Source: Curtobacterium sp. GC_Cur_3
GTDB lineage: Bacteria; Actinomycetota; Actinomycetes; Actinomycetales; Microbacteriaceae
Assembly (NCBI RefSeq): GCF_026544205.1
Contig: NZ_JALNUI010000017.1
Coordinates: 1 to 64,000, forward strand
Direction of reading: 5' to 3'
Length of the DNA stretch: 64,000 bases
Below, piece by piece: positions 26,318 to 35,517 of this stretch. The position numbers were made by a program, and so were the translations under genes. The notes below the pieces were generated by a model, which saw nothing but the letters and a program-made list of their open reading frames with translations, ran no database searches and was not told where the DNA came from. Position 1 is the stretch's first letter. Every line of letters starts with the position of its first letter.

Positions 26318-27355
26318 TCACAGCGACGGGTCGCGGAACCACCGGGTGGCAGTGCCGAACGCGTCGCACACGGCCAGGGCCACGCCGTCGAGGGACACCG
26401 TCGCGAAGGACGCCGGGTCCGTCGGGTCGATCCCGTCGGGCAGGGTCGAGGCCACCCCGGCGAGGATCCCGGTGCGTTCGAGCGCGACCCAGTGCACGCC
26501 GCGTTCCGCGACGCGGTCGACGAACCGCTGCCGTCCGGCGCCCGGCACGTAGACGAGCGTGCCGGCGGTCATCACGACGGGCTCGCAGTCCGCGGGCAGC
26601 GCGTCGAGGGCACGGTCCAGGTCGTCCGGCACCCGGCCGGTGATCCGGACGGGAGGCTCGGCCAGCGTCACGCGCGCCGCCTCGCGCATCAGGGCGGTCC
26701 GGTCCGTCGCCTCGGGCGGCACGGCCTGCACCAGCCGGTCGAACGCCCCGGGGACGCGCAGGTCGACGGGGTGCGGGTCGAGCGCCACCCGCCCGGCGAC
26801 CCGGATGGCGGCGGTCGACGGCGACGGCACCGTTCCCCACGCGTCCGCGGTCAGCCGGAGCGACGGCTCCGCGGGCGCGGTGTGAGTCCGCACGAGCCGG
26901 TGCTCCTCGCCACGACCGACTCCGGCGTCGTGCACCCGGAGGTCGAGCGTCACCCGGTCCGGGAACGAGCACAGGCTCGCCGCGGCACCCACGTCGACCA
27001 GGCCGAGCGACCGGGCGGTCCTCGCAGCGAGCGCCGCGATCACCGGCACCAGCGGGGCGAGCCGTCGCGGGTCGTTGGCCTGCATCGTGGCGGTGGTGAG
27101 GGCCGCGACCAGGGCGGGGCGGGCCTCCTGTCCGAGTGCGCGGAGCGCTGCCGGGTCCGACGGGTCGGCACCCAGGCCGCGTGCGACCGCGAAGACCAGC
27201 TCGGGCTGCCGCTGGGTCGGCGGCACCGTGTCGAGGAGCGCGACCAGGTCGTCGTCGAGCGACCGCGCCCAGGCGGCATAGGTCGGCGAGACGTCCGCGA
27301 TCCGGTCGGCGTACGCGGCGTAGCGCTCGCGCGTCGACGGGGGCGGCGTGCTCAT
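26318..27355 (-). CDS. DUF2332 family protein
   Basis: 345 residues. DISP-like IADVSPTYAAW near the start, DVGAAASLCSFPDRV in the middle and VSLDGVALAVCDAFG...RWF at the end fit the DUF2332 family, whose function is unknown; some members resemble Rossmann-type methyltransferase folds. The ATG overlaps the stop of the acetyltransferase gene upstream (ATGA). No membrane segment is seen. Confidence 0.7.
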   Translation of the reverse strand: MSTPPPSTRERYAAYADRIADVSPTYAAWARSLDDDLVALLDTVPPTQRQPELVFAVARGLGADPSDPAALRALGQEARPALVAALTTATMQANDPRRLAPLVPVIAALAARTARSLGLVDVGAAASLCSFPDRVTLDLRVHDAGVGRGEEHRLVRTHTAPAEPSLRLTADAWGTVPSPSTAAIRVAGRVALDPHPVDLRVPGAFDRLVQAVPPEATDRTALMREAARVTLAEPPVRITGRVPDDLDRALDALPADCEPVVMTAGTLVYVPGAGRQRFVDRVAERGVHWVALERTGILAGVASTLPDGIDPTDPASFATVSLDGVALAVCDAFGTATRWFRDPSL

Positions 27356-27825
27356 GCGCCGGGGCGGTACATGCCGACGTGGGTGATGCCGGCCTCCGCG
27401 TACGGCTCCCCGAACCGGACGAAGCCGTGCCGTTCGTAGAGCGCGGCGACGTACTCCTGTGCGTGCAGGACGATCGGGTCGTGGCCGTGCTCGGCGAGGA
27501 CGGCGCCGACGAGTCCGCTCGCGATGCCGGCGCCGCGGTGGTCGGGGTGGGTGGCGACTCGGCCGACGACCCATGCCGGCGCTGCCGCGTCCGCCGGGTG
27601 CTGCTCGTCCGGGGCGGGACGGATCAGACGGAGGTACCCGACCGCATCGGCCTCGGTTCCGAACCACCAGTGCTCGGTGTCGGGCTCACGGTCACGGCCG
27701 TCGAAGTCCTCGGCCGAGACGTGTTGTTCGAGCGCGAACACCCGGTTCCGCAACCGCACGATGCCGTACAGTGCGTCCGTCGTCAGGCGGTCCCAGCGGG
27801 TGCGGTGCACGGAATGTCTGGACAT
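27352..27825 (-). CDS. ElaA-like GNAT acetyltransferase
   Basis: 157 residues. The N-terminus (DALYGIVRLRNRVFALEQ) fits the ElaA subgroup, and VGRVATHPDHRGAGIASGLVGAVL is the acetyl-CoA pyrophosphate-binding loop. The substrate is unknown. The start at MSRHSV gives the normal family length. It is divergent from msrB with 55 nt between and is co-translated with the DUF2332 gene. Confidence 0.8.
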   Translation of the reverse strand: MSRHSVHRTRWDRLTTDALYGIVRLRNRVFALEQHVSAEDFDGRDREPDTEHWWFGTEADAVGYLRLIRPAPDEQHPADAAAPAWVVGRVATHPDHRGAGIASGLVGAVLAEHGHDPIVLHAQEYVAALYERHGFVRFGEPYAEAGITHVGMYRPGA

Positions 27826-27880
27826 CGCGGCGAGTTTACTGAAGTGGCCGAAACCCACGGCTGGAAAGCAGGAGGAACCC

Positions 27881-28285
27881 ATGGCACACAACGTCGAGAA
27901 GTCAGACGCCGAGTGGCGCGCGGAGCTCTCCCCCGAGCAGTACGCCGTGCTGCGGCAGGCCGGCACGGAGCGCCCCTGGACCGGTGAGCTCCTGGACGAG
28001 GAGCGCGCCGGCATCTACACCTGTGCTGCGTGCAACGCGGAGCTGTTCAAGAGCGGCACGAAGTTCGACTCCGGCTGCGGCTGGCCGTCGTTCTACGAGT
28101 CGGTCGACCCCGAGGCCGTCACCCTCATCGAGGACCGCTCGCTCGGCATGGCCCGCACCGAGGTCCGTTGCGCGAACTGCGGCTCGCACCTCGGGCACGT
28201 GTTCCCGGACGGCTTCGGCACCCCGACTGGTGACCGGTACTGCATGAACTCGCTGTCGCTGAACTTCTCCGCGCAGGGCGAGTGA
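27881..28285 (+). CDS. msrB: peptide methionine-R-sulfoxide reductase
   Basis: 134 residues. It reduces methionine-R-sulfoxide in proteins. Two CxxC pairs bind zinc (YTCAAC and VRCANCG), SGCGWPSFY is the substrate loop, and RYCMNS holds the catalytic Cys near residue 121. AGGAGG lies 5 nt before the ATG, a strong site for this window. A hairpin follows the stop. Confidence 0.95.
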   Translation: MAHNVEKSDAEWRAELSPEQYAVLRQAGTERPWTGELLDEERAGIYTCAACNAELFKSGTKFDSGCGWPSFYESVDPEAVTLIEDRSLGMARTEVRCANCGSHLGHVFPDGFGTPTGDRYCMNSLSLNFSAQGE

Positions 28286-28291
28286 GTCCCC

Positions 28292-28320
28292 GACGCCCTC
28301 GTTGGTACGATGAGGGCGTC
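28292..28320 (+). terminator. msrB terminator overlapping the tRNA-Thr promoter
   Basis: 9-bp arms (28292-28300, 28312-28320). The loop contains TACGAT, 10 nt before the tRNA, which looks like its -10 box. Confidence 0.65.
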
Positions 28321-28321
28321 A

Positions 28322-28394
28322 GCCAGCATGGCGCAATTGGTAGCGCACCGTACTTGTAATACGGGGGTTGCGGGTTCAAGTCCCGCTGCTGGCC
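28322..28394 (+). tRNA. tRNA-Thr (anticodon TGT)
   Basis: Acceptor GCCAGCA pairs with TGCTGGC, anticodon loop CTTGTAA gives TGT, T-loop TTCAAGT. CCA is not encoded. Confidence 0.93.
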
Positions 28395-28566
28395 CTCTTC
28401 TGCTTCGGCACGCCCCCGCTCAGCATCGTCGCAGCGGTCATCTGGGTCGCTGAGCCGGTCCTCCCGGCGTCGCTCGTGTTCGTCGCCGCGACGGTCGTGC
28501 CCTGGACCGTCGCGTGACGTGGAGTCCGCCGGTCGATGAGTTCCGCTCGCCCTATGCTGGCGGGCG

Positions 28567-30093
28567 ATGACCGCGACCTCCACCCGCACCACGGGCGAAC
28601 CGCCGACGGAGCGTCGACACCGTCGTCACCCCGGTCGGTGGCTCCCGCTCGTCTCGGCACCGTGGACCCGGTGGACGGCCTTCGCGGTCGTCGCGCTCTG
28701 GGCGGTCTACCAGCAGCTCTGGCGACTCGGCTCGGCGAACGTCGTCACGGACGAACCCGCCTACCAGCAGCCCGGCTACGCCTACCTGCACGGGGTGTTC
28801 ACTGACAACCGCCAGCACCCGCCGACAGCCAAGTACCTGATGGGCCTGGCGCAGGTCCTGCTCGGCGAGGGCGTGCCGTCCGCCCGCGTCCCCGTCGCAC
28901 TCCTGGGGCTCGTGACCGGCCTCGTGCTCTTCGTGTGGCTCCGCCGCGACGTCGGCTGGTGGACCGGCCTGCTCGCCGCGGGCTTGTGGTGGCTCCCGCC
29001 GCACGGCATCGTCGGGGACCCGAGTCGCATCGATCGGCTCGCGCTCCTGGACGGCCCGATGGTCGCGTTCGGGGTGGTCGCGATGTGGTGCGGCTGGCGC
29101 TGGGCCCGCGGCGGACGATGGCCGTGGATCCTGTCCGCCGGGATCGCCGCGGGGCTCTCGGTGACGTCGAAGGAGATCGGCGTCCTCCTCGTGCCGGCGT
29201 TCGTCGTGCTGCCGCTGCTCTTCCGTCGGTGGTGGGCGACGCTCTGGGGTGGCGGACTCTTCGCGATCGGGTTCGTGGTGGCGGTCGTCGTGCCGTACCT
29301 GCCCTTCGGGGTGGTCTCGACGGTCACCGACATGATCGCGTTCCAGCGTCAGCACGCCGCCGACGGACACCTGGTCGAGATCGCCGGGATCGTCACGCGG
29401 CACTCCCCCTGGTGGGCGAACCTCTGGTACCAGTGGCAGGGCACCGGGACGCTCGAGTGCGTGGTGCTCGCGGTCGGTGTGCTCGCGGCGTTCCTGATCC
29501 GCCCCGGGCGACTGGTCCTCTGGCTCGCGATCGTCGCGGTGCCGTTCTTCGTCTTCTTCCTCGGTGTCAGCGACGTCGCGCTCGGCGAGTACTACCTCGC
29601 GTGGATGCCCGTCCTGGTCGCGCTCGCGGCGATCGGGATCGGACGCCTCGGGTCCCTGCGCGGACCGCTGTGGTTCCGCACCGTCGCCTTCGCGGCCAGC
29701 CTGGCGTTGGTCGCCGCCGTCGGCGTCTCGAGCGTGCGGTTGTCGGTGTCCACCTGGTCCGTCCACCCCACCGGGATCGGACGCCTCCCCGAGGTGCTCG
29801 CTGCGACCCACCGCGAGGACGCGTTCGTGCTGGCGCAGCGCGAGTCGCCGTCGGCGGTCGCCGCGTTCGTGGGCAGGAACCAGACCAGGGATCCGCATGC
29901 CGGCCCCTTCGACCTGATCGTCATCGGGCAGGACCGTCGCTACCCGCTCGACCTGGGCATCCCGGCGTTCGTCGAGGCCCACCCGGACCAGGTGCGCGTG
30001 GTCCGGCTCGACGACGTCGAGGTGCTCGTCCCCGACGGGCGCTTCCGGAAGACCGCGACCGGGTGGGAGGTCATCCCGCGCCAGCGGGACTGA
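28567..30093 (+). CDS. GT39-type membrane glycosyltransferase
   Basis: 508 residues with about ten membrane helices. VTDEPAYQQPGYAYLHG near residues 59-76 carries the Asp-Glu of the protein-mannosyltransferase fold, and HPPTAKYLMGL follows. Such enzymes take sugars from polyprenyl-phosphate donors on the outer face; the acceptor is unknown. TATGCT lies 8 nt before the ATG, so the gene is probably leaderless. It is not linked to other glycan genes here. Confidence 0.75.
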   Translation: MTATSTRTTGEPPTERRHRRHPGRWLPLVSAPWTRWTAFAVVALWAVYQQLWRLGSANVVTDEPAYQQPGYAYLHGVFTDNRQHPPTAKYLMGLAQVLLGEGVPSARVPVALLGLVTGLVLFVWLRRDVGWWTGLLAAGLWWLPPHGIVGDPSRIDRLALLDGPMVAFGVVAMWCGWRWARGGRWPWILSAGIAAGLSVTSKEIGVLLVPAFVVLPLLFRRWWATLWGGGLFAIGFVVAVVVPYLPFGVVSTVTDMIAFQRQHAADGHLVEIAGIVTRHSPWWANLWYQWQGTGTLECVVLAVGVLAAFLIRPGRLVLWLAIVAVPFFVFFLGVSDVALGEYYLAWMPVLVALAAIGIGRLGSLRGPLWFRTVAFAASLALVAAVGVSSVRLSVSTWSVHPTGIGRLPEVLAATHREDAFVLAQRESPSAVAAFVGRNQTRDPHAGPFDLIVIGQDRRYPLDLGIPAFVEAHPDQVRVVRLDDVEVLVPDGRFRKTATGWEVIPRQRD

Positions 30094-30120
30094 CCCGGGA
30101 AAACCAGGCGCCCGGACAGC

Positions 30121-30190
30121 GCAGACGCCGGACAGAGCGGGCGGAGCAGACGCCGGACAGAGCGGGCGGAGCAGACGCCGGACAGAGCGG
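30121..30190. repeat. 25-bp tandem repeat, 2.8 copies
   Basis: Unit GCAGACGCCGGACAGAGCGG plus GCGGA, repeated at 30121, 30146 and 30171 without differences. A partial, degenerate unit precedes it. Confidence 0.9.
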
Positions 30191-30221
30191 AGGCCCGGGC
30201 GACGATGTCGCTCGGGCCTCC
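30189..30221. terminator. GGAGGCCCG-family hairpin
   Basis: 9-bp outer arms GGAGGCCCG/CGGGCCTCC and an inner GCGAC/GTCGC stem, downstream of the glycosyltransferase gene. Confidence 0.65.
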
Positions 30222-30351
30222 GGCGCAGGTGGAACACGGATCAGGGGGCGTTCCGGCGCTCGGCGCGGTAACCAGCCGGCCGTACCAGGATGATGACAGT
30301 TCACCAGGGCGCTTGTGAAGACGTCGCAGGTGACCTCGCGGCTTCCCGCAC

Positions 30352-30392
30352 CGATCCCGCAGCCGGCGTCCAGCGTCGGCTGCGGGATCGGC
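30352..30392 (-). terminator. terminator of the aldo-keto reductase gene
   Basis: 15-bp perfect arms CCGATCCCGCAGCCG and complement with an 11-nt loop, ~10 nt after the stop. Confidence 0.75.
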
Positions 30393-30401
30393 GGTGGCGG
30401 G

Positions 30402-31433
30402 TCAGCGGCCGCCGGCGATCTTCCGCTCGCGCTGCGCGACACCCGCGGTGCCGTACGGGTAGTCGTCGATGCGCGGTGCACTGGCGTCCGTGAGGGCCTG
30501 GAGCTCGGCCTCGTCGAGCACCAGGTCGGCCGCCCCGAGGTTGTCGGCGAGCTGGTCGAGCGTGCGGACGCCGAGGATGACGCTCGTGACGGCCGGGCGC
30601 GCGAGCAGCCAGGCGAGGGCGACCTGCGAGCGTGAGGCGTCGTGTGCGTCCGCCACCCCGGAGAGGACGTCGAGCACCGCCCACGTGCGCTCGTCGGAGT
30701 TCCTGGCCTGCCAGGCCTCCATGCCGCGCTCGGGGTTCTCGCCGAGGCGGGTCGCACCGGTCGGGGCCTCGTCGCGCTGGTACTTGCCGGACAGCCAGCC
30801 GCCGGCGAGCGGGGACCAGGGCAGCAGGCCGATGCCGGCGTCGAGGCAGGCGGGCACGACCTCGTGCTCGATGTCGCGGACGAGCAGGTTGTACTGCGGC
30901 TGCAGGGTCACGGGCGGGGCGAAGTGGTGGGCCTTGGCCTCGTACACGGCCTTCGTGACCTGGTAGCCGAGGTAGTTCGAGAACCCGTAGGAGCCGATCT
31001 TGCCCGCGGAGACGGCGTCGTCGAGGAAGCGCAGGGTCTCCTCGATCGGGGTCAGGGCGTCCCACGCGTGCATCTGGTACAGGTCGATGTGCTCGACGCC
31101 GAGGCGGTCCAACGAGGCGTCGAGCGCCAGGCGGAGGTGCCGGCGCGAGAGCCCGAGGTCGTTCGGACCGTCGCCCTGCGGGAAGCGGCCCTTCGTGGCG
31201 AGGACCACCTGGGCGGCCTCGGTCGGGTGCGACGACAGCCAGCGGCCGATGATGCGCTCCGACTCGTTGCCGGAGTACACGTCCGCCGTGTCGACGAGGG
31301 TGCCGCCAGCCGCGACGAACGCGTCGAGGATGGCGTGTGAGGTGGCTTCGTCGGCTTCGCTGCCGAACGTCATGGTGCCGAGGGTCAGGGTGGACACCGC
31401 TGTCCCGCTGTTCCCGAGGAGTCTGTATTCCAT
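30402..31433 (-). CDS. aldo/keto reductase
   Basis: 343 residues, TIM barrel of the Tas/YajO-like group. Catalytic Asp and Tyr lie in VDTADVYSGNESE (about 47-59), Lys in LATKGRF, and His in YQMHAWD. It reduces carbonyls with NADPH; the substrate is unknown. It is a single gene with its own terminator. Confidence 0.85.
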   Translation of the reverse strand: MEYRLLGNSGTAVSTLTLGTMTFGSEADEATSHAILDAFVAAGGTLVDTADVYSGNESERIIGRWLSSHPTEAAQVVLATKGRFPQGDGPNDLGLSRRHLRLALDASLDRLGVEHIDLYQMHAWDALTPIEETLRFLDDAVSAGKIGSYGFSNYLGYQVTKAVYEAKAHHFAPPVTLQPQYNLLVRDIEHEVVPACLDAGIGLLPWSPLAGGWLSGKYQRDEAPTGATRLGENPERGMEAWQARNSDERTWAVLDVLSGVADAHDASRSQVALAWLLARPAVTSVILGVRTLDQLADNLGAADLVLDEAELQALTDASAPRIDDYPYGTAGVAQRERKIAGGR

Positions 31434-31519
31434 GCCGCGGACGCTACGCCCGGGTGCCCGCCGACCGAGAGGGCTTGGCAGTACCCGTCAGCGCAGCCCG
31501 GACACCGTGCGAGCGCCCG

Positions 31520-32299
31520 TCACGCCCCGAAGAACGCGATCGCCGCCTCCCGGAACGGCCGCGACGTCGGGGCATTGAAGTGGTTCCGCCCCGGGATCTC
31601 GAAGAACGACGCGTTCGGCGCGGCCTCGGCCAACCGCACGGCGCTGTCCCGGATGCCGTCCTCACTGCCCGCCGCCATCAGGATCGGCTGCGCGGGGGCG
31701 TTCGCCGGCGTCGGTTCGATGCTGTTCCGCATGCCCTCGACCATCGCCACGAGCGCGCCGAGGTCGTTCCCGTCGACCCCGGACGCCATGGTGAGGTAGC
31801 CGTTCGTCGCGCGGTCCTCGACCGGGGTGCCGTCGGTGATGAACGCCCGCGCCTGGTCGACCCGCACGCGTCGCATCGGGTCGGCGTCGGGGATCCCGCC
31901 GAAGACGGCGCGGCTGATGCGGTCCGGCAGCCGCTCGGCGGTGTGCCAGCCGACGCGGGCGCCGAGGGAGTACCCGAGGAAGGCGACGTCGTCGAGCAGG
32001 TGGGTGTCGATCACCGCGATGACGTCCGCGACGAGCAGGTCCATCGAGTACGCGCTCGGCTCGTGCGGCTTGGACGACGCCCCGTGTCCGCGCTGGTCGA
32101 GCGCGACGACGCGGTACCCGGCACGGACGAGGTCGCGGGTCCACCCGGACGCGTGCCAGTTCAGCACGGCACCGGAGGCGAACCCGTGCACGGCCACGAC
32201 GACGGGTGCGTCCTGGTCGCCGAAGTCGTACGTGGCGATCGATCGGCCGTCGGGCGACATCACGGCGCGGGGTCGGGGAGCGGCGGGGACGAGTGGCAT
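31520..32299 (-). CDS. alpha/beta hydrolase
   Basis: 259 residues. VVAVHGFASG holds the oxyanion turn, GYSLGARVGW the nucleophile elbow with Ser near residue 99, and GRNHFN the catalytic His. The exact substrate cannot be read. GGGAGG is only 2 nt before the ATG. It is divergent from the epimerase gene with 33 nt between, so the promoters must be very short or overlapping. Confidence 0.8.
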   Translation of the reverse strand: MPLVPAAPRPRAVMSPDGRSIATYDFGDQDAPVVVAVHGFASGAVLNWHASGWTRDLVRAGYRVVALDQRGHGASSKPHEPSAYSMDLLVADVIAVIDTHLLDDVAFLGYSLGARVGWHTAERLPDRISRAVFGGIPDADPMRRVRVDQARAFITDGTPVEDRATNGYLTMASGVDGNDLGALVAMVEGMRNSIEPTPANAPAQPILMAAGSEDGIRDSAVRLAEAAPNASFFEIPGRNHFNAPTSRPFREAAIAFFGA

Positions 32300-32332
32300 G
32301 GCCTCCCAGGGTATCGGGGCACTGTGGACCGC

Positions 32333-33103
32333 ATGGACGGCTACGGCGGCGATCAGATCCGGGCGGCCGAGCGCCCCCACCTCGACGCGGGCGAACCGCT
32401 CATGCAGCGGGCGGCCGACGGCCTCGCCGCGATCGTGGGCGCACTGCTCGACGACCCGGCCGAACGGCCGGGCGACGGACCGGGCGCGGTCCTGCTCCTC
32501 GTCGGGTCCGGCGACAACGGCGGCGACGCCCTCTTCGCGGGCGCGCGTCTCGCGGCCGCCGGCCGGACCGTCGAGGTGGTCCGGGTCGGCAGTCGGGTGC
32601 ACGAGGCGGGGCTGGCCGCCGCCCTGGAGGCCGGGTGCAGCCTCCTGGGCGAACCGTCGGACCCCGGGACCGGCGCGTCCGCTGCCGGGGCTGCGGACGT
32701 CCTGCGGGCTGCGGTGCCCTCCGACGCCGACCGCCTGGCGGCGGTCACGACCGAGGCGGCGCTCCGCGCCGACCTGGTCCTCGACGGGATCCTCGGCATC
32801 AGGGTGTCCGGACCGTCCGCGCTCCGCTCCCCCGCGCGGGAGTGCGTGCACGCGATCCGGGAGCTCGCGCGCGACCAGCGGGCGCCGTTCGTCGTCGCGG
32901 TGGACGTGCCGAGCGGCATCGACGTCGACACCGGCGGGATCGCAGACGACCACGTCCTGCACGCCGACGTCACCGTGACGTTCGGTGGCGTGAAGGCCGG
33001 GCTGCTGCGCGGGCCGGCCGCGACCCTCGCCGGACGGATCGAGCTCGTCGACGTGGGGATCACGGCCGACCTGGCGACCATGGAACCGCTCATCCGGACC
33101 TGA
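32333..33103 (+). CDS. NAD(P)H-hydrate epimerase (YjeF N-domain)
   Basis: 256 residues. It repairs hydrated NAD(P)H by interconverting its epimers. GYGGDQIRAAERPHLDAGEPLMQRAA starts the domain (cited as the region of residues 3-27), LLVGSGDNGGDALFAGA is the nucleotide loop, and VAVDVPSGIDVDTG follows. Many bacteria fuse this to the ADP/ATP-dependent dehydratase; the second domain is absent here and must be encoded elsewhere. GTG 32324 is an alternative start. Confidence 0.75.
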   Translation: MDGYGGDQIRAAERPHLDAGEPLMQRAADGLAAIVGALLDDPAERPGDGPGAVLLLVGSGDNGGDALFAGARLAAAGRTVEVVRVGSRVHEAGLAAALEAGCSLLGEPSDPGTGASAAGAADVLRAAVPSDADRLAAVTTEAALRADLVLDGILGIRVSGPSALRSPARECVHAIRELARDQRAPFVVAVDVPSGIDVDTGGIADDHVLHADVTVTFGGVKAGLLRGPAATLAGRIELVDVGITADLATMEPLIRT

Positions 33104-33126
33104 CGGTCGGCGGGTCCGCCAACCGA

Positions 33127-34068
33127 TCAGATGCCGCCGGCGTCCACACCGTCCTCGACGTCGCCACGGGCCTCGAGCCAGGTGTCGACGAAGTGGCGAT
33201 AGTTGGCCGCGATGAGGCTCTCCGCCGCCTCGGTGTCGAGGCCGTCGCGGACCACGTCCTCGAGCGGCTCCTCCCAGTTGCTCCGGCCGATCGCGAACCC
33301 GACGAAGCCGTCGACCGGTGCCGCGGTGCGCAGCCAGTGGTCGAGCTGCTCCTCCGGGGCGTCGCGACCGAGGACGATGCACTGCACCGAGTCCCGGCCG
33401 TCACGGCGGGCGGTGGCGACGACGCGCTCGGCGTCCTCGGAGCGGTCGAGCCCCTCGAGCTTCCACACGTCGGCCTCGACACCGTGGTCCTGCAGGTACT
33501 CGAGCACCTGCACGACGAGGTCCGGGCGGAGGTCGCGGTCGTAGTCCTCGACCGATGCCTTCTGCTCGTCGGTGCCCGGGACGAGCAGTTCGACGAGGAA
33601 CGGGCGACCGGCGTCGCGCAGGGCCGTGGCGACCTCGGCGAGGTCCGACGCCTGCTGTGCCCGGTGGGCGGCGTCGTAGGCGGGGTTGTCCCGGACGAGC
33701 ACCTTCACCCAGTCCGGGTCGAAGGAGTCGACGTGCGCCATCCAGTCGTCGCCGTACTCGAGCTCGAACCACTCGCGGCCCGACCGCTCGATCGGCATCG
33801 CGAGCTGCAGGCCGGCCTCCTTCACCAGGCGGGCGACGTCAGCGCCGTAGAGCTCGTCGACGAGGACGCCCGTCCGCGCGCGGGAGGCTCCGGCGGCGAG
33901 CGCCGTCAGGACCCCGCGGTAGACGAGCTGCTTGCCCGCGCGGACCCGTTCGGCCTCGGCCTCGTCGGCCGGTTCACCGCTGGACTCGTCGTAGGTGTGC
34001 TCGAGCAGCGACGAGCGCTGGTCCATCGCGAGCAGGAACAGGGGGTGACGTTCATCGAGCTTCGGCAT
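33127..34068 (-). CDS. DUF2090 aldolase-like protein
   Basis: 313 residues. LFLLAMDQRSSLLEH near the start and GFVGFAIGRSNWEEPL near residue 270 fit DUF2090, the domain also found at the C-terminus of the fused IolC protein of inositol catabolism. A class I aldolase-like TIM barrel is likely, with a Lys of ADVWKLEG as candidate Schiff base. No inositol genes are near, so I leave the substrate open. Confidence 0.7.
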   Translation of the reverse strand: MPKLDERHPLFLLAMDQRSSLLEHTYDESSGEPADEAEAERVRAGKQLVYRGVLTALAAGASRARTGVLVDELYGADVARLVKEAGLQLAMPIERSGREWFELEYGDDWMAHVDSFDPDWVKVLVRDNPAYDAAHRAQQASDLAEVATALRDAGRPFLVELLVPGTDEQKASVEDYDRDLRPDLVVQVLEYLQDHGVEADVWKLEGLDRSEDAERVVATARRDGRDSVQCIVLGRDAPEEQLDHWLRTAAPVDGFVGFAIGRSNWEEPLEDVVRDGLDTEAAESLIAANYRHFVDTWLEARGDVEDGVDAGGI

Positions 34069-34177
34069 GGTCCCGTCCTACTCCCCGGTCGGTCGGTACC
34101 GACTCCGTTCCGGCAGCGCTGGCCCCGTTCCGCGCGTGCCCGCACCTCGACGCCCGGGCATCCGTACATTCGTCAGC

Positions 34178-35071
34178 ATGACGTTCAACGACGACTCCCG
34201 ACTGCAGGGCGGCAAGGTCAAGCGCCGCGGACGGACGACCGCGGTCGCCGGAGGCGGTGTCGGCGTGGTCGCCATCATCGTCTTCCTCATCACCCAGTTC
34301 ACGAACGTCAACCTGGACGGGATCGTCGGTGGCGACGGCGGGCTGACCCAGATCCAGGGCGGCGGAGCGACGGCCGAACCGGTGACCGAGTGCCGCACCG
34401 GGCGCGACGCGAACGCCGACGTCGACTGCCGCATGGAGGGCGCCGCCGAGTCCCTCGACGCCTACTGGACGACCGAGAGCCGGCAGCTCGGCGTCTCCTA
34501 CACGACCCCGGACTTCTACCTGTTCGACGGCTCGACCGACACCGGGTGCGGCACGGCCTCGGCGTCGACCGGCCCGTTCTACTGCCCCCCGGACCGCGCG
34601 CTGTACCTCGACACCGCGTTCTACGACGACCTGCAGTCGAAGTACGGCTCCTCGGGCGGTCCGCTCGCGCAGATGTACGTCGTCGCGCACGAGTGGGGCC
34701 ACCACGTGCAGCAGCTCCAGGGCACCTTCGCCGACACCGACCGCAGCGGCACCGGGGCGTCCTCCGGCAGCGTCCGCGTCGAGCTGCAGGCCGACTGCTA
34801 CGCCGGTGCCTGGGTGGGCGACGCCGCGACGACGAAGTCCGCGAACGGCGAGACCTTCTTCGAGCCGTTCACCCGCGCGCAGATCTCCGACGCGCTGTCG
34901 GCCGCCAGTGCCGTGGGCGACGACAGCATCCAGGAGCGCTCGAGCGGGCACGTCGACCCGGACTCCTTCACCCACGGGTCGAGCGAGCAGCGGCAGCGCT
35001 GGTTCGAGCGCGGCTACGAGCAGGGCGCGATGACCTGCGACACGCTCAGCATCCCCGGCTCGTCCCTCTAG
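34178..35071 (+). CDS. neutral zinc metallopeptidase (YpfJ-like)
   Basis: 297 residues. A basic cytosolic tip, one membrane helix (about 24-42) and a long outer domain with HEWGHHVQ at about 171-178 (zinc His and catalytic Glu), then VELQADCYAGAW with the third ligand. The family is predicted as a zinc peptidase, physiological substrate unknown. Four Cys may form disulfides. TACATT ends 7 nt before the ATG, so the gene appears leaderless. Confidence 0.85.
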   Translation: MTFNDDSRLQGGKVKRRGRTTAVAGGGVGVVAIIVFLITQFTNVNLDGIVGGDGGLTQIQGGGATAEPVTECRTGRDANADVDCRMEGAAESLDAYWTTESRQLGVSYTTPDFYLFDGSTDTGCGTASASTGPFYCPPDRALYLDTAFYDDLQSKYGSSGGPLAQMYVVAHEWGHHVQQLQGTFADTDRSGTGASSGSVRVELQADCYAGAWVGDAATTKSANGETFFEPFTRAQISDALSAASAVGDDSIQERSSGHVDPDSFTHGSSEQRQRWFERGYEQGAMTCDTLSIPGSSL

Positions 35072-35517
35072 CCCGCTTCATCGGTCGCAACGCCCCGCTC
35101 ACGTCCGCCGACCGGTCACGGACCGTCGGCCGGCGACCGGCCACAACGCACCGCTCACCTCCGCCGACCGGTCACAGACCGTCGGCCGGGGCGGCGCGCA
35201 GCGACGGCCAACGACCGCTCAGCGCGTACCCGACGGGGTGTCGTGACCGGTCGGCGGCGGAGGACGGCGGCCGGCGGCGCCGCGCACCGGGTACTGGGGA
35301 CCGGACGGGACCGGACGGGACCGCCTGGAGGCTCGCCGCCCGTCCGCCGGACCGGCACGGGGCCTCCAGGCGGTCGCGTCCACCCCACGCGCCGCGCAGC
35401 CGAGCGGTCAGGACTCCCCGCTCACGTCCGCCGACCGGTCACAGACCGTCGGCCGGGGCGGCGCGCAGCGACGGCCTCTGGCCGCTCGGCGTGCACCCGA
35501 CGGGGTGTCGTGACCGG
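35072..35517. repeat. repeat-rich convergent spacer
   Basis: Contains two copies of a 102-bp repeat (35151-35252 and 35418-35519, about 87% alike by eye), a partial third at 35091-35140, and a GGAGGC-family hairpin between them. The second copy runs onto the stop codon of the DsbA-like gene. Stems of GCCGAC/GTCGGC form within each copy. No gene is seen. Confidence 0.7.
35319..35375. terminator. GGAGGC-family hairpin
   Basis: 14-bp arms GACCGCCTGGAGGC and complement with a 29-nt loop, between the two 102-bp repeats. Confidence 0.6.

Larger units (their letters stand above)
30094..30401. other. convergent spacer with tandem repeats and hairpins
   Basis: Holds a 25-bp tandem repeat, a GGAGGCCCG-family hairpin and the aldo-keto reductase terminator, annotated separately. 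I see no gene. Confidence 0.6.

Noticed and set aside
31337..32332. N-terminal extension of the epimerase gene
   Set aside because: It would overlap two well-supported minus-strand genes; the family N-terminus starts at residue 1 of the shorter form.
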